A stretch of DNA of 64,000 nt. Source: Ceratobasidium sp. AG-K (taxonomy: Eukaryota; Basidiomycota; Agaricomycetes; Cantharellales; Ceratobasidiaceae). How positions within the stretch are numbered: the stretch's first letter is position 1; the number at the start of each line of letters is the position of its first letter. This document shows positions 9,978 to 21,504 of this stretch, piece by piece. The stretch is taken from positions 4,774,001 through 4,838,000 of the forward strand of contig JAWNGF010000001.1 in NCBI GenBank assembly GCA_037039685.1. The letters are read 5' to 3'. Below the pieces are notes generated by a model, which was not told where the DNA came from, did not search any database, and worked only from the letters and a program-made list of their open reading frames with translations. Position numbers and translations under genes: made by a program.

Positions 9978-12938
9978 TTACAACCCGCGCCATGAAAAGG
10001 TTTGTTTCAGCTTGAACGACGATGACAGCGGCAGATGGACCGACGACGTGCCGACGAGGACCTTGTACTCGCCCGCATCGGCCCGCCACGTTTCGTCTTC
10101 CTCGTGCCAAAACGATACACCGTATTTCCCAAATGACAATTCGACCGTTTTGCTCGCTCCTGGCTCCAAGTCGGCCGCCTTGCCAAATGCCTGCAGCTGC
10201 AGTTTGGGATGCGTGATGGGTCCCGATGGCAGAGTGACATAGAGCTGCACCGTCTCGCTCCCCTTGACCGAACCAGTGTTCTTGACCACAACGCTCGCCT
10301 TGACTCGGAGCTCGGCGTCGTGCGAGCTAGGTTCCTCGAGTTTCAGGTCAGATACCTCGAAGGTTGTATAAGACAATCCGAATCTAATCATACATTAGCC
10401 CAATCACCCTGTCACCTTGCCTCTACTCACCCGAATGGGAACAACGGATCCACCTTGCGCGCCTGATAGTACTTGTACCCGACAAACACATCCTCACGGT
10501 AGTGCACCTTGCCCATCTCGCTACCAAAGCTCAGATGCGCCGGAATGTCCTCTTCGCGCTTGGGCAAAGACAGGGGGAGGCGGCCTGATGGGTTCACTTT
10601 CCCAAACAAGACGTCGGCGATCGCGTTGCCTGCTTCGTTTCCGAGGTACCATCCTTGGAGGATGCCTGCACAGTAATTTATGAGCATATATCTGTCGTTG
10701 GGACAGTGTTTACTCACCGGCAACATCATCGACCCAAGGCATGCTCACGGCAGAGCCCTAGACACTATGAGCAGATGCCTAGCCCAGGGAAATGGCACTC
10801 ACAGCTTGCACGACCACAACGGTATTTTTGTTCGCCTTGGCCACGGCCTTGATCAACTCGTCCTGGCGTCCGGGTAGAGACAACGTCGGACGATCAAAGC
10901 CCTCGCTCTCCCACTCGTGGTTCAATCCCACAACGGCGAGGACAACATCGGCCTCGGCAGCTGCCTTGGCCGCAGTCTTTAGCGCCTCGTCCGGATCAAT
11001 CTTCTCTGCTCCTCCAAGACGCTAGACCCGCATCAGCCACGAACGACCAGAAACCGAAGGACATACCACACCACGCATGAGCGCAGGCTGGGACTGAACT
11101 CCCTCGCGCGCAGGCGACAAGTTGTCATACTCGACGTACACCTCTACCGACTTGCCCTCTACGAGATCCAGCGTTGCCTTTTCCTCCGCGCTCCCTTGGC
11201 TACCAGACACTCAGCCCAGCCCTACACATAAGCGCATCACTCACCCATAGAAGAATTCTCCCGGGCGCTGACTCGTCCAATTATCAATCGCCAACTTGCC
11301 ATCAATCCAAAGCTTAGCCCGCCCAGCGACCGTCAACCCAAACTCAAACGGCGCAGTCTTGTCCACCCTAAACGTCCCCCGGAGCTTGATCGTCCAAGAC
11401 GGGGTGAGTCCCTCGGGTAAAAAGTCATTGAGCTTGACCCGGGTGTCGTTGAGCACAAACTTGGCAATCTCGTCCTTGGGTTGTTGGTTCTCGTCGTGTG
11501 TGTAGAATCGCGCTTCCCATCCGGGTTGGCCGTCGGCTGTCGTGAGAGAGTTTTCGAGGGTTGGAAGGAACTTGTGGGCTGGGTGTATGCGTCAGTTGAA
11601 GCTTTTAGGTCCAGACGGGACTGACCGTAGCATCCGACTTCGTAGCGTACGTCAACATCTTTGGGTTTGGCGGCTTGAATCCCGTCCCAGGGCGTCACTA
11701 CATAACTCGGCTTCAAAAACGCCGACCCTCCCCCGGAAATTACCCTCGCTTGGGCATTCGGACCGACAACCAAGACCTTTTTGGCCTTGAGCGGTAACAC
11801 ATCGCCCTCGTTTTTCAACAGGACCACTGCCCGTCCTGCCACGAGCCGATTAAACTCTCGGTCCTTGGGATCATCTCGCGTACGCTCCTCTCCGTCGCCA
11901 AATACCACGTCTGGGCTCGTCCGCGCGAGCTTTTGGACAAAGTCAAGTACGGTCTTGGCCCGCGTGTCGATTGTGGATGGGAGGATCTTGCGCGAGGTGA
12001 GTGCGTGGTTCACGAGTGTTTGTTGTCGCCAGTGTGGGGGACCGGGCATTTCGAGGTCGAGCCCAGCGTTGAGCGCGACGTCGACGCTGTAGGTCCCGAA
12101 CCTGCCTGGTGTTAGGAATAAATAAATCAAGGGACGAAATAGCTCACCAATCGCTCATGACGAGCCCATCAAAACCCCATTCCTTGCGCAAGATCTCGCC
12201 CAGGAGACGTTTGCATTCCGAGACGTGTGTGCCGTTGACTCGATTGTACCTAGCGCCCATTGAGACATGTCATGGCACTGATCATCAACTCGCCACTCAC
12301 GCAGTCATGTACGCCCACGGTCCTGCATCTCTCTGGGCGATCATAAATGGCATCAAATAGATTTCGCGCAGTGCCCTCTCGGATAAAACCGTATCCACCG
12401 CCATGCGCTCGTGTTCTTGGTCGTTTGCGGCGAAATGCTTAATTGTCGCCGATACGCCGTTTTCTTGAAGCCCAGCGACATATGCAGCTGCGAGGTGTCC
12501 AGACAGGTGCGGGTCCTCGGAGAACGACTCGAAGGAGCGCCCACCGAGTGGAGAGCGTTGGATGTTGCACGTCGGGGCCAGGAGGACTGTCGCCGATTTG
12601 GTCTTGGCTTCAATGGCAAGGAACTCGCCGATCTTGTGGATGAGCTCCGGGTCGAATGTAGAGCCCAGAGCTGTTGCGCACTACGAAATGCTTAGGTATA
12701 TGCTAGGACACGACAGCAAACTTACCGGGATACACTGCGCCGGGGAGCTCAAAAAGTGCGACGATCCACGCACGCCGTTCGGTCCATCGCTCATGCGCAC
12801 GCTCGGCACACCGAGACGCCCGATCTTGTTCGTGTTCCACCAGTTGGGCGCACCGAGCAGGCTGATCTTTTCCTGTTGAGAGAGCTTCGAGACGAGCTCC
12901 TCGGTGTTGACGTGGAGAAATGGATTGTTCACAGTCAT
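9978..12938 (-). CDS. GH3 beta-glucosidase with PA14 insert, no secretion signal
   Basis: Glycoside hydrolase family 3 enzyme that removes terminal beta-linked glucose. Minus strand, ATG 12936-12938 ([19 protein letters not shown]). The GH3 N-terminal barrel shows [20 protein letters not shown], then the nucleophile motif GLVMSDWFGTYS, split by an intron near 12110-12153. The alpha/beta sandwich follows ([16 protein letters not shown]). A PA14 domain is inserted ([28 protein letters not shown], about 11550-11290), as in the Kluyveromyces-type enzymes where it shapes the active-site pocket. The likely acid/base glutamate sits in [13 protein letters not shown] (near 10915). A fibronectin-III-like C-terminal domain begins [13 protein letters not shown] and ends KQTFSWRGL at TAA 9978-9980. 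The N-terminus is polar with no signal peptide, so an intracellular enzyme is inferred. Short introns throughout; frame is intact. Confidence 0.93.
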
Positions 12939-13178
12939 TATATGCGTAGAATAAACGTGGCTTTGATAGGGAGGGAGACTGTGAGACCATAGAGATCATA
13001 CGAACGATTTATATACACGTATTTACCCCGAGCGATCATTGTACTGACCTATGACCGCTGCGCGACGACGAGGCGAGCTTTAGGCAATTGACCCGATTGG
13101 CCGACAAAAATCCGTCACGTTCGGCACCGGCGAATACCACACTTTCCCCATCCCTCTGTGATCGACTTCTGTACTCCC

Positions 13179-13856
13179 ATGGCTTCAACTGAAGAAATAT
13201 CCGACCAGCTCACTAATCTCGCTGCTCCGCTTAGCGCGGCAACTATTACCGTTCGGGTAATTAAATCGTTCGAATATCGCACCGAAAAATCCCTCGTTTT
13301 GCACGCCCTGGACCTCGAGCATACGACCGTCGGCGAGCTGAAGGAGCGTGTGCGGAATGGTACGGCATAACTGCTAGCTATTCGATCGCAGTGAGTGAAG
13401 GAAAATTGTTGGGTTCGTAGCGATCAAGACCGAGCCTGGTTGGAAAGCATATCGCACGGTTCAGTTGGGTGAGTGAAGCAACGAGGCTCGAGAATCGTTC
13501 TGATCAGCCTCGAGCAGACACTCTAAAACTCTATACGAAAGCGCATGGAGCCAAGGTATACACGCCCCTCATTCGTGCGAAATTTCTTATGCAGCCACTT
13601 GGATTAGACGACAAACTTGATCATTAACCTTGATCACGACGAATGGATCTTGAGCGATGACAGTACAACGCTCGCTTCATTAGGGTTTGGTGAGGTTTTC
13701 TATCCTTAGTTGGGCTTGTCTGACTTGCCACAGAAAACGAGACCGAGGTCAGCTTTTTCAATCGCGAACTCTACGAAGCGTTCAAGTTGGATCCTACGGT
13801 ACGTATTTCTGGAGGACAAAGAACACGCACTAAAACTCAAGCAGACCAAGTGGTAA
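13179..13856 (+). CDS. UPF0538 family protein (C2orf76-like)
   Basis: Small protein of the UPF0538 family, known from animals as C2orf76, with no established function. It begins MASTEEISDQLTNL at ATG 13179. The family core then reads ATITVRVIKSFEYRTEKSLV, aligned with the animal pattern of an ITVR.IKSFE.R strand. Later exons give KLYTKAHGAK, LIINLDHDEWIL and ENETEVSFFNRELYEAFKLD. The protein ends in the family-typical TKW with TAA at 13854-13856. Five short introns are needed (about 13360-13420, 13470-13515, 13555-13595, 13690-13735 and 13801-13844). Length about 130 residues is normal for the family. It diverges from the GH3 gene with a 240-base shared upstream region. Confidence 0.8.
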
Positions 13857-14042
13857 CGCACTCGTGTCATTCTTGTATTCGTATCTTGGCTCGTGTGTAT
13901 GGTGCTGTTCGAGTAATTCACGATAAAATATGCATGCAATTCTACTAGACTATGGCACAGATGAACAAGGCACAAAGAACAGGATAAATGAAAACGAGCG
14001 TCGTGCATGCAGGCAAGCAGAAAAACACATGTAAGAAAGCAT

Positions 14043-15570
14043 CTACTGGTTGGCACCTGAGAAATAGCCAACGAATGAGCCATTGCTAAAAGGTCAATAT
14101 GATGGGACTTACACTGTACCCGAGGCTGGTCGTCCTCGTCCTCGTCCATCGCGTCCTGAGACCTCTGGGCCTGCTCCTGCTGTCTCGCATCCATGTCAGA
14201 CATATCGACCTCCTCGACCATGATCTCCTTTCCAAACTTGGCCGCTGGCTCGCGCGGGGGCAGCGCCGCCTCAAGGTGGGGGATGAGAGTAGGGTCAATG
14301 AAGTCGGGGAACTTGATGTTCAGCTTGACAAACAGATTGCCAGGCTCATGATGCCTGTGAGATGGCATTCCTTGTCCAGGAATAACCTTCATCACGCCTG
14401 AAATATAACCGGTCAATACTTATCTTGATTGAAAAATATTAAACGTACCATGCTTCACGACCTCGCCGGGGTGAATGGTGACATGCAGCGCCCGGTCGTC
14501 CAGATGCAATATCGAAAACTCGCCACCACCAAGCGCAGTAAGCAAGTCCAACTCGACCTCGGCATACAGATCATTGCCTTCGCGCCTGAAGCGATCGTGG
14601 GGCTTTTCATCGACAATGATGATAACATCTCCGGGTTCTACACCCGGTGCCTGGTCGCTCTCGCCTGTAAAAGTGATTGGTTGGCCGCCCTTCATGCCTT
14701 TGTCGATGTGCACCTCCAGGAACTTGCGCTCCGAAACGACCTTCTTGCCAGCGCACGTCTTGCAGCGGTCCTTTTGGTTGATGACCTCTCCAGTTCCATC
14801 GCACTCGCCACATGGCTGCTGGATTTGTTGCAGCATCGGTCCCATTTGGCGTAGCATGACCTTGACGCCACGTCCCTGGCAGCCTCCACACTTGCGTACA
14901 GCGCCTTCCTTTCCGCCCTTGCCCTCGCACTTGGAGCAAATGACGTGCCGAGTGAGCGCGAGTTTCGTAACCTTGCCCTTGTAGAGGTCCTCGAGTGACG
15001 CGGCGACACGGTGGTGCAGGTCCTTTCCTTTTCGGGGACCTTGCTGACGGGAGCCACCTGCGCCACCAAAGAATCCACCTCCTCCGCCAAAGAGCTGCGA
15101 GAACAAGTCCTGATGGTCCGTGGGCATTCCTCCATCCTGGAGGCCAGCTTCACCGAAACGGTCGTATCTGTGCGGAGGTAAGCGACCGTATGACGGATAA
15201 GAAATCCGAAATACTTACGCGGCGCGCTTCTGGCTGTCGGCGAGGACTTCGTATCTGAATTATCAGTGGCTGATTAGCTTTAATTTTGGAATATCCACGA
15301 ATTGACACGTACGCGTGCGAGACCTCCTTGAAGAGATCCGGGTCACCACCCTTGTCGGGGTGAAGGCGAAGCGCCCTGCCAACGAGCAACTGTCAGACGG
15401 TCTCCACAGCATAACATTGCGCTCCAACTCACTTTTTCCTAAACGCCTTCTTCAAATCAGCATCAGAGCAGTCGGGAGAGACCTCAAGGAGGTCGTAGAA
15501 TTTACTGTGTGATCTGCTTAGCTGGCGACCTATCGAATCGATAGAATGCCACTTACGTCTCTTTAACCAT
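14043..15570 (-). CDS. YDJ1: Type I DnaJ/Hsp40 co-chaperone, Ydj1/Mas5 type, with C-terminal CaaX box
   Basis: Cytosolic Hsp40 that delivers clients to Hsp70 and stimulates its ATPase. Minus strand, ATG 15568-15570 (MVKET). The J-domain follows (KFYDLLEVSPDCSDADLKKA, HPD motif in ALRLHPDKGGDPDLF near 15375). Next is a Gly/Phe-rich linker (LFGGGGGFFGGAGG near 15080). The zinc-finger region has four CxxCxGxG-type repeats (CSKCEGKG, CGGCQGRG, CGECDGTG, CKTCAGKK, about 14945-14745). The two C-terminal substrate domains run to an acidic stretch MDEDEDDQPRVQ. Splicing the last intron (about 14057-14113) gives a final CANQ and TAG at 14043-14045. That four-residue end is a farnesylation (CaaX) motif, as in yeast Ydj1, so membrane tethering to the ER or mitochondrial surface is inferred. 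Frame intact. Confidence 0.93.
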
Positions 15571-15819
15571 GGGTATGAGCTGGCGGAGAAAGTGGAGATT
15601 AGTAGTGGGGTAGGATGAGGGTCGAGTGTGGGTCACTTCAGCCGCCTCGGAGTATAAAAGTCAAAGGGCAAACCACCAGAGAACTTGGTAGAAACTTTTG
15701 GAACAGTCAAAGCGCCCAGCGCTAACCCAATATGGAAGGTGTTACTTGATTCAGATTTCATGCATCGCCGCGGGTGTTAGTCACCCGGTGCGCATTTACA
15801 CAGCCTATGCGATAAATCT

Positions 15820-17362
15820 CTACGCGGATACGTCGGGATACACATCAAAGCGGCGCTGAGCAGTGACCGGGATTCCTGCCCGTGTCTTTTTCATCATTTC
15901 GGGGTCTGGCCGATCACAATTTCAGTCCGCCGCTGAGCGAGAGCGCATGGGGTGCGGCTTACCGATGTCTGCATGTATAATCGCCTCGTCGTGTTCGGTC
16001 GTGGAAATCACCTTGCCCCTGTTCTAGGATGAGCGCACACGTATGCGCGAGAAAATTCCCGAACTTACATCGGGTCTACGACCATCGAATGTCCCCACTG
16101 GGAAACACGTTCATGCTCTCGAACAAAGATAGAAGCGAGAAGCAACTCACGGCATGATAGCCAGCGGTCATGTCTCGGGCTGGGCTACACATGGCCACGT
16201 ATATTTGATTGTCTACCGCCCTGTGAAGTCGAAATCATCAACATGAGAAAGTGAAACGAGTGAGTTGCCGCATGCCTTGCACGTTGGAGAAGTTCCCAAT
16301 GTAGAGGTCCAGTGGTCAAATTGAATGCACCTGGATAAATCATTGCGACGCATCCTATGGTACGTGTCGGTCAAAGGTTCGCCTGTCCCTTTGCTACACG
16401 GCACCTTTTCGAGCAGCAATCATAGCCATTTCTGGGAATCGTACGTCATAGCAGATCCCAACCCCAATCTTGCCAAAATCTAGATGATCAAAAGTTAAGG
16501 ATGACCAAATGCACGAGGTGCCAGCTTACTAGTATCGAAGGAGGTAAGCTTGGTTCCACCGGAAAGCGTCTCGCTCTCCTGTGCACAATCCTACTGAGTG
16601 CTGACAGCTTGAGACACAAATGAGATCTTACCTTGAATGTAATACCACCAGGGATATCGATGTCAAACAAATGGACCTTGCGATGAATAGCAACTAACTC
16701 TCCTGCTCAAAGAACTGAGACAAATGCGCTGCACGATCTCCGGCCCAACTCGCCTTGGGGGTTATACACTGTTGCGGTGTTATACAGCTTGCCATCCGAC
16801 TCGTCCCTTTCAGGGATAGAACCTTCGTTGGCGAGGAACATCGGCTCTACGCCCAAAGGAATGATGAAATGTGTTTACCTCCTAGTAGCCATGTTCCAGC
16901 ATCTTTGGCCATAGCCGAGAGCGCCTTCACGCTCTCGCTCGGGCTCGCAGAAATATCGTAAGGCGTCCCTGTCTTGTATCCAATAGTCTCGGCGTAATTC
17001 GGGAAATGCATATGTCCGTAGGGCGAGTTAAAGCATTCCTGATAGGACCATTGAGAATGACTGCGCGTCGTCCCCGCCCAAGAACTCACAGGTAAAACAA
17101 TCAGATCAGTATTCTTGCCGTCGACGGGTTTTGCAGCCTTTGCAACCATTTCCTTTGCGTGGGTGAGATTAGCCGCCTTGTCGGCTCCAGTTCCCCCAAG
17201 CTGAACCAGGGTGAGTCGAAATGGCTTTGCTTCAAAAGCTGAGTTCGACATGTTGCGCGTGTATCCAAAGAATGCCCGAGATAAAGCTCCAGTTGGGAAA
17301 GTAGAAGTGAGTCGTCGGGAGGCTATGAGTGATGATCGTCGAGCAAAGGTCGTGGTAAGCAT
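15820..17362 (-). CDS. NIT2: Nit2-type omega-amidase (nitrilase superfamily), likely mitochondrial isoform
   Basis: Carbon-nitrogen hydrolase of the Nit2 branch, which hydrolyses the amides alpha-ketoglutaramate and alpha-ketosuccinamate. The catalytic Glu-Lys-Cys triad is visible: [11 protein letters not shown] (formed across an intron near 17040-17090), [16 protein letters not shown] (near 16690-16640) and [12 protein letters not shown] (near 16460). Further family blocks are [20 protein letters not shown] (near 16300) and [17 protein letters not shown] is at 15820-15822 after [11 protein letters not shown]. The first ATG (17360-17362) adds about 36 residues rich in Arg, Ser and Thr with no acid ([18 protein letters not shown]), a typical mitochondrial presequence. 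A second ATG at the start of [11 protein letters not shown] would give a cytosolic form. Dual targeting by alternative starts is an inference. Intact frame with several 45-60 nt introns. Confidence 0.92.
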
Positions 17363-17538
17363 TTGGTCGTGGATATTTTGGCCTACCCCAAAACGAAGCT
17401 CGTAGAACTGTGCCCAAACAACTACACTCAATTCGGAGCCGTAAACTGATTTACGCTAAATGCGTCATTGCATCCATACACAATTTATTCCAACTCTAGT
17501 GGCTACAGGTGTAGTTTATGTTTGACAAGGTATAATCA

Positions 17539-19401
17539 TTAGAGCGGCTTGCTGTAGTTCTTGCGACTCCTTTCGCTAGCCTCACGGATAGCCCAGGTAA
17601 ATTCGTACGTCTTGCATGCATCTATAGGAAAACGATGAGTGATTCGAGGTCTGCTTTGGTGGAGCTACCAATCTACCTTCATAAGTGCTCAGGATCTCGG
17701 AGGCACCCTCGCCATGCTCGATAACATCAATCAAGTTTGAGACCTACAAGCCTTATTAGTCAAAACGCATGAATTCAAACTGCGAGTATGTACCTCAGAG
17801 AAGAACGGATCATCATCGCCGAATCGATAAGTCTCCTCATAATCGTCACCAGGGCGGCGAATGTAGAGGGTCGGGATGTGGTAGGGATCAACAAGTCTGT
17901 TCCAAGTATAAACATATGTTATCCTTGTGTAGATTTACTACCCACCTCATCTGGTATCCATCTAGGTACACCTCGAGTTCGCAACTATAGTTGGTCCCGT
18001 GGAGGGCGACGGCATGCGTAAGGCTTCCCACAGCACCGGTTTCGTATTTCCTGTCGTTTCAATTAGCATATATAAAGGTATTGAATAGGAACGCAACCGA
18101 CCATGTTGCGGTTGTCACGCGAGGAATACGGTTTTCTGGGGTAATCTTAGACTCATCGATAGGGATCTTGGTCAAATGGCCCGGCTCCTCGTCCCACTCG
18201 ACCGAGTGTGCCATGACAGAGCTGATATCAACGTCTCCCCCAAAGTAACGCGATAGATCGCCTACATGCCCGAGGGGTGTAAGGAGATCCGATCGCGTAT
18301 ATAATCATAATTAAAATTTAACTCACAGAAATGCGTTCCCTGCTCAACGATTGGTCCTTGGCTATTCACAAATTTATCAGTTCGGGCCTGTGTTCGGTAT
18401 CGCACAATCTTGACTTACTCGCGCGATTTGTCCCACCAGTCGGGCTTGGCAATCTTTTCATACGCGCATACATAGCGCGCAGAGGTGGCCATAACCACGA
18501 GCTCCTTGTCTTCAATGATTTGCTTCATCATCTGGACCGCCTTGAGATACCGGAGCATGTAACTAATGAACGTTAATACGACTAGAGTCCAAACTGTGAG
18601 ATGTGACCTACCCAACAGAGCATAGATTACCCGCCTCCTGAATCTTCTTGGCGATTTCAAGGGCAGTAGTATATGGACCGGTGGCCACGGGCTTCTCGAT
18701 AAAGAATGCTACATCAGGGAAAAGTTTGAGCAGTTTAAGCTCGAGGTCTCGCCCAGGCTGGTCGCTGCCGCGCCAGTGTGGTGGGCTTCCAACAATAATC
18801 GCGCGAGGCGTTTCTTCAGGCTTCATGGACTTGGCAAATTCATCAATGGTTTTGTACATCTTGGTGTCCTGGTAGGCCGACACGACAAAAGAGTCGCGTT
18901 TCTTTTGCAGAACCGCAGCCGCTCGGTCCAGAGCGGGATCAATCAGCGCAACAACCTTGAGACGTGGCCCGAGTTTACTAGAGACAATTAGGTAGAAGGT
19001 CAACGTTAGTGCCTTTGAACTTGATCCGTATATGCGTACTGTTCGAAACGGAACGAGTGGTTCCATGGACCCTCGGGGGAGCCTAATGATGTGTTCAGTC
19101 GCACAAGAATCCTGTGCGAGTGAGAATTAACGTGCCAAACATGATGTTTCCAGCTCCAATAAACACGACGTTGAAATCTTCGCCGGATGCGGGGGCCTTG
19201 GCCCTATGAATAGGGATTAGCACCAGCAACCCACGAGAAATTACCACACTCACTTGTCCATTGGCACAAGGCGCAGAGGGTCAATGGAAGCGCGACGAGA
19301 GCCCAGTCTGGAGCCCATTCTAGATCCGACTCTGAGGATTGGGTAGGTTATGAGACAACCATTTAATTATGCTAAATTCAAGGGGTGACCTACTTCGACA
19401 T
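17539..19401 (-). CDS. Gfo/Idh/MocA-family NAD(P)-dependent oxidoreductase
   Basis: Dinucleotide-dependent oxidoreductase of the Gfo/Idh/MocA superfamily; substrate unknown. Minus strand, ATG 19399-19401. A short N-terminal lead (MGSRLGSRRASIDPLRL) precedes the nucleotide-binding strand NVVFIGAGNIMFG (near 19150). Then come KLGPRLKVVALIDPALDRAA and the EKP motif in VAFFIEKPVATGPYTT (near 18690), holding the conserved catalytic lysine. EQGTHFCDLSRYFGGD contains the His/Asp pair of the substrate domain (near 18340-18240). It ends ERSRKNYSKPL at TAA 17539-17541. The exon after MFG fits the family pattern (SPEGPWNHSFRFEHK) only if intron 19083-19135 has a GC donor (G|GCACGT) or if one base is wrong; a GT donor one step later throws the frame off. 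This fungal family is widespread but has no fixed physiological role that I can name. Confidence 0.85.
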
Positions 19402-19745
19402 GGTTGCAAAAGTAGATTGTTGGAGTCAAGGAGAGGACTGGGGCGTCGGACTGAGATTAGGTGGGCTTTTAACGGCAAGCCGGGGAGCGATTGGAGTGGT
19501 GGAGAAGGGCGCTGATAGATAGATAGAATCAGTCGAGGGTGAGAGCGCTGTAACCGATATGACGTCTTGAATTTCCACTACCCTCGGAACGTCACAATCG
19601 GCTCAAACCCCACAGTCATTCAGTTCAGCACGTTGTCAACGTAACAGGCATTTTAGGTCATAATCTTTGTTCGTGAATATAGCAGGAAACTCCAGATAAC
19701 AAAATGCACGCATTATTCAAATGAGGTGTGAAACGGTGGAGCACT
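19402..19745. other. Intergenic, promoter side of the oxidoreductase
   Basis: 344 bases upstream of the minus-strand oxidoreductase and downstream of the small coiled-coil gene. Contains a short GATA tandem (about 19513-19526). No coding signal seen. Confidence 0.4.
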
Positions 19746-20096
19746 CTAACTCGTCGAAGTCGCTGTCGCGCCTCGTTTTAGGGACTCCTCCTGTTCTTGA
19801 ACGGCTTTAAGCCGTTGTTCAATTTCACGCAGCCGTTCAGCAAGCTCGGAATTTTCCTTGGAAAGTCGCTTTACTTTGGATGCTTGTTCAACGATTTCAG
19901 GCTTCTCTGACCTAGGTCCAATTTCAGCTTTGGAATGGCGTCCAACTCGTGCAACTTACGTGACTGCCTCCAAAAGAGCAGACACCGAAAAGTCCAAAGA
20001 CGGTGAATCGAAATTCTGAGACGGAAGTCGTGGAATAGAGGGGCTAGAAGGGGGAACAGCGGGTGTCGATGCTGATGGGTCTCTGTTACTGGACAT
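19746..20096 (-). CDS. Small coiled-coil protein, unrecognised
   Basis: Two-exon gene for a protein of about 100 residues. The N-terminal half is Ser/Pro-rich (MSSNRDPSASTPAVPPSSPS, then DSPSLDFSVSALLEAV). After a 47-nt-class intron with clean GTAAGT and TAG borders (about 19912-19960), the second half is a strongly charged heptad-like coil: EIVEQASKVKRLSKENSELA followed by ERLREIEQRLKAVQEQEESL. It ends at TAG 19746-19748. The SLDFSVSALLEAV segment looks like a short amphipathic helix that could dock a partner. I do not recognise the family. Support comes from the intron that joins two clean reading frames and from the coil pattern. It is divergently arranged with SNRNP27 (261 bases between start codons), so the two may share a promoter. 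Confidence 0.65.
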
Positions 20097-20357
20097 TGCA
20101 ATTTCAGTAAGGGACGCGCCAACTTGAGCGTATTATTCGTACATGTGACCGTTGGGCGACAAGTCTTCTGTCTGGATCGTAGGAGGGTTCATGGTGGATC
20201 AAGAGGGAGCAGAGTGGGCTGGCAAAGCGGTGGTGATGGTTGCACTCCAGAAGTGTACTTCGGCACTGATATTTACGATGTTACATAACGCCTGGGCCAA
20301 TGTTCAATTGCTGAGATTAGCGCCGACTGTCGCACTCTTCCTCGACTTTTGTTCGAC

Positions 20358-21230
20358 ATGTCAGGCCGACGTGGGGGTTATCGTGACTCGAGAGGGCCAC
20401 CGAGAGACGAAAGGGAGCGCGATGGGGGCCGAGATAGGGACAGGGATAGAGACGGTCATCGCGACCGAGGCTGGCGAGGCAGTGAGCGCCGGAGAAGCCG
20501 TAGTCCGAGGCGGGGTGAACGCAATGATCGGGACCGGGATGGGAGAGGTAAGCTCATAGCCTGGTGTCCTATCTTTGCTAATGCCGCTGGGATTGCTTCG
20601 TAGACAGGCGAGATGACTCTCGAAAGGACTACAGGCCACGAGACCGAGATGACGACCGGCGAGACCATCGTAGAGACGACCGAGAAAGGAACAAACACGA
20701 TGATGACCGTCGTCCGTCTCGAAGGGACGAGGGGCGGGACTCGCGCAACGACCGAGGGGAGGAGCCACACCGGAAACCTGACACAGAGGATTCGCCGGCA
20801 ACAAGTGAGTCTATCCACAAGCTTGCTCTATTATTCCTAAGTAAAGTTTGCAGAGCCGCCCAACGGCCCATCCAAGTGGCCCCTGCCGAACCAAACGCTG
20901 GCCCGGCAGATCCTAATCCAGATGGCGAAATCGAGGAGGGCGAGGATATGGAGGAGGATGAACAACAGATGATGGCTGCCATGGGCTTCGGTGGATTCGA
21001 CAGTACCAAAGTGAGTCGGTCAACGTATTTCTAACCCACTGCTGAACGGGAGCGCAGGGGAAAGCGGTCGACGGAAACCAACAAGGCTCCGCGAATGTCA
21101 AAAAGCAACGAACCTGGCGTCAGTACATGAACCGCAGAGGAGGTTTCAACAGGTACGCGTCCCCCAGTTTCCGGAACCGCATAATTCTGAGTATGTGTAC
21201 CATCACAGGCCTTTGGACAAAATCAAGTGA
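20358..21230 (+). CDS. SNRNP27: U4/U6.U5 tri-snRNP 27-kDa protein
   Basis: Splicing factor of the tri-snRNP (SNRNP27/RY1 family). The N-terminal two-thirds is an RS/RD-rich domain (MSGRRGGYRDSRGPPRDERE then repeated RDRDRD, ERRRSRSPRRGERNDRD), followed by an acidic linker (DGEIEEGEDMEEDEQQ). The conserved C-terminal domain comes last: MMAAMGFGGFDSTK, an intron at about 21010-21058, GKAVDGNQQGSANVKKQR, then TWRQYMNRRGGFNRPLDKIK and TGA 21228-21230. The MGF.GFDSTKGK and YMNRRGGFNRPLD blocks are diagnostic. The ATG at 20358 is used; an in-frame TTG nine bases upstream is not. Four introns are needed. In animals the C-terminal Met-rich part influences 5' splice-site choice, which is of note given the GC-AG introns in this window. 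Confidence 0.93.
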
Positions 21231-21504
21231 ACCAGGTCATATGGCGCACATATTTTTTCTGTCGTTTGCTGGGGTGATATGGGAACGCATGTAGTTTTAC
21301 TTCAGCTGGCTACGAGTAATAATTTACCTCTCCTTACCTCACTACACCGGATTTACTTGAGTGCCCAGCTGCTATCTTCGACTTGCCACGCACCACGTGA
21401 TCATTACCCACAACGACAGCCGGCTGGGCGAGCGGGATGAAGCTAACGGTTACCACCATTGCACACGAGCTGGTCTCGACTTATATTTTTCCACACTCCA
21501 AAAA

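Noticed and set aside
19510..19528. GATA tandem repeat as a microsatellite feature
   Set aside because: Only three to four copies; too short to call.
20152..20357. Upstream extension of SNRNP27
   Set aside because: The open frame starting at 20152 uses a TTG and a different frame from the RS domain; the ATG at 20358 gives the family start.
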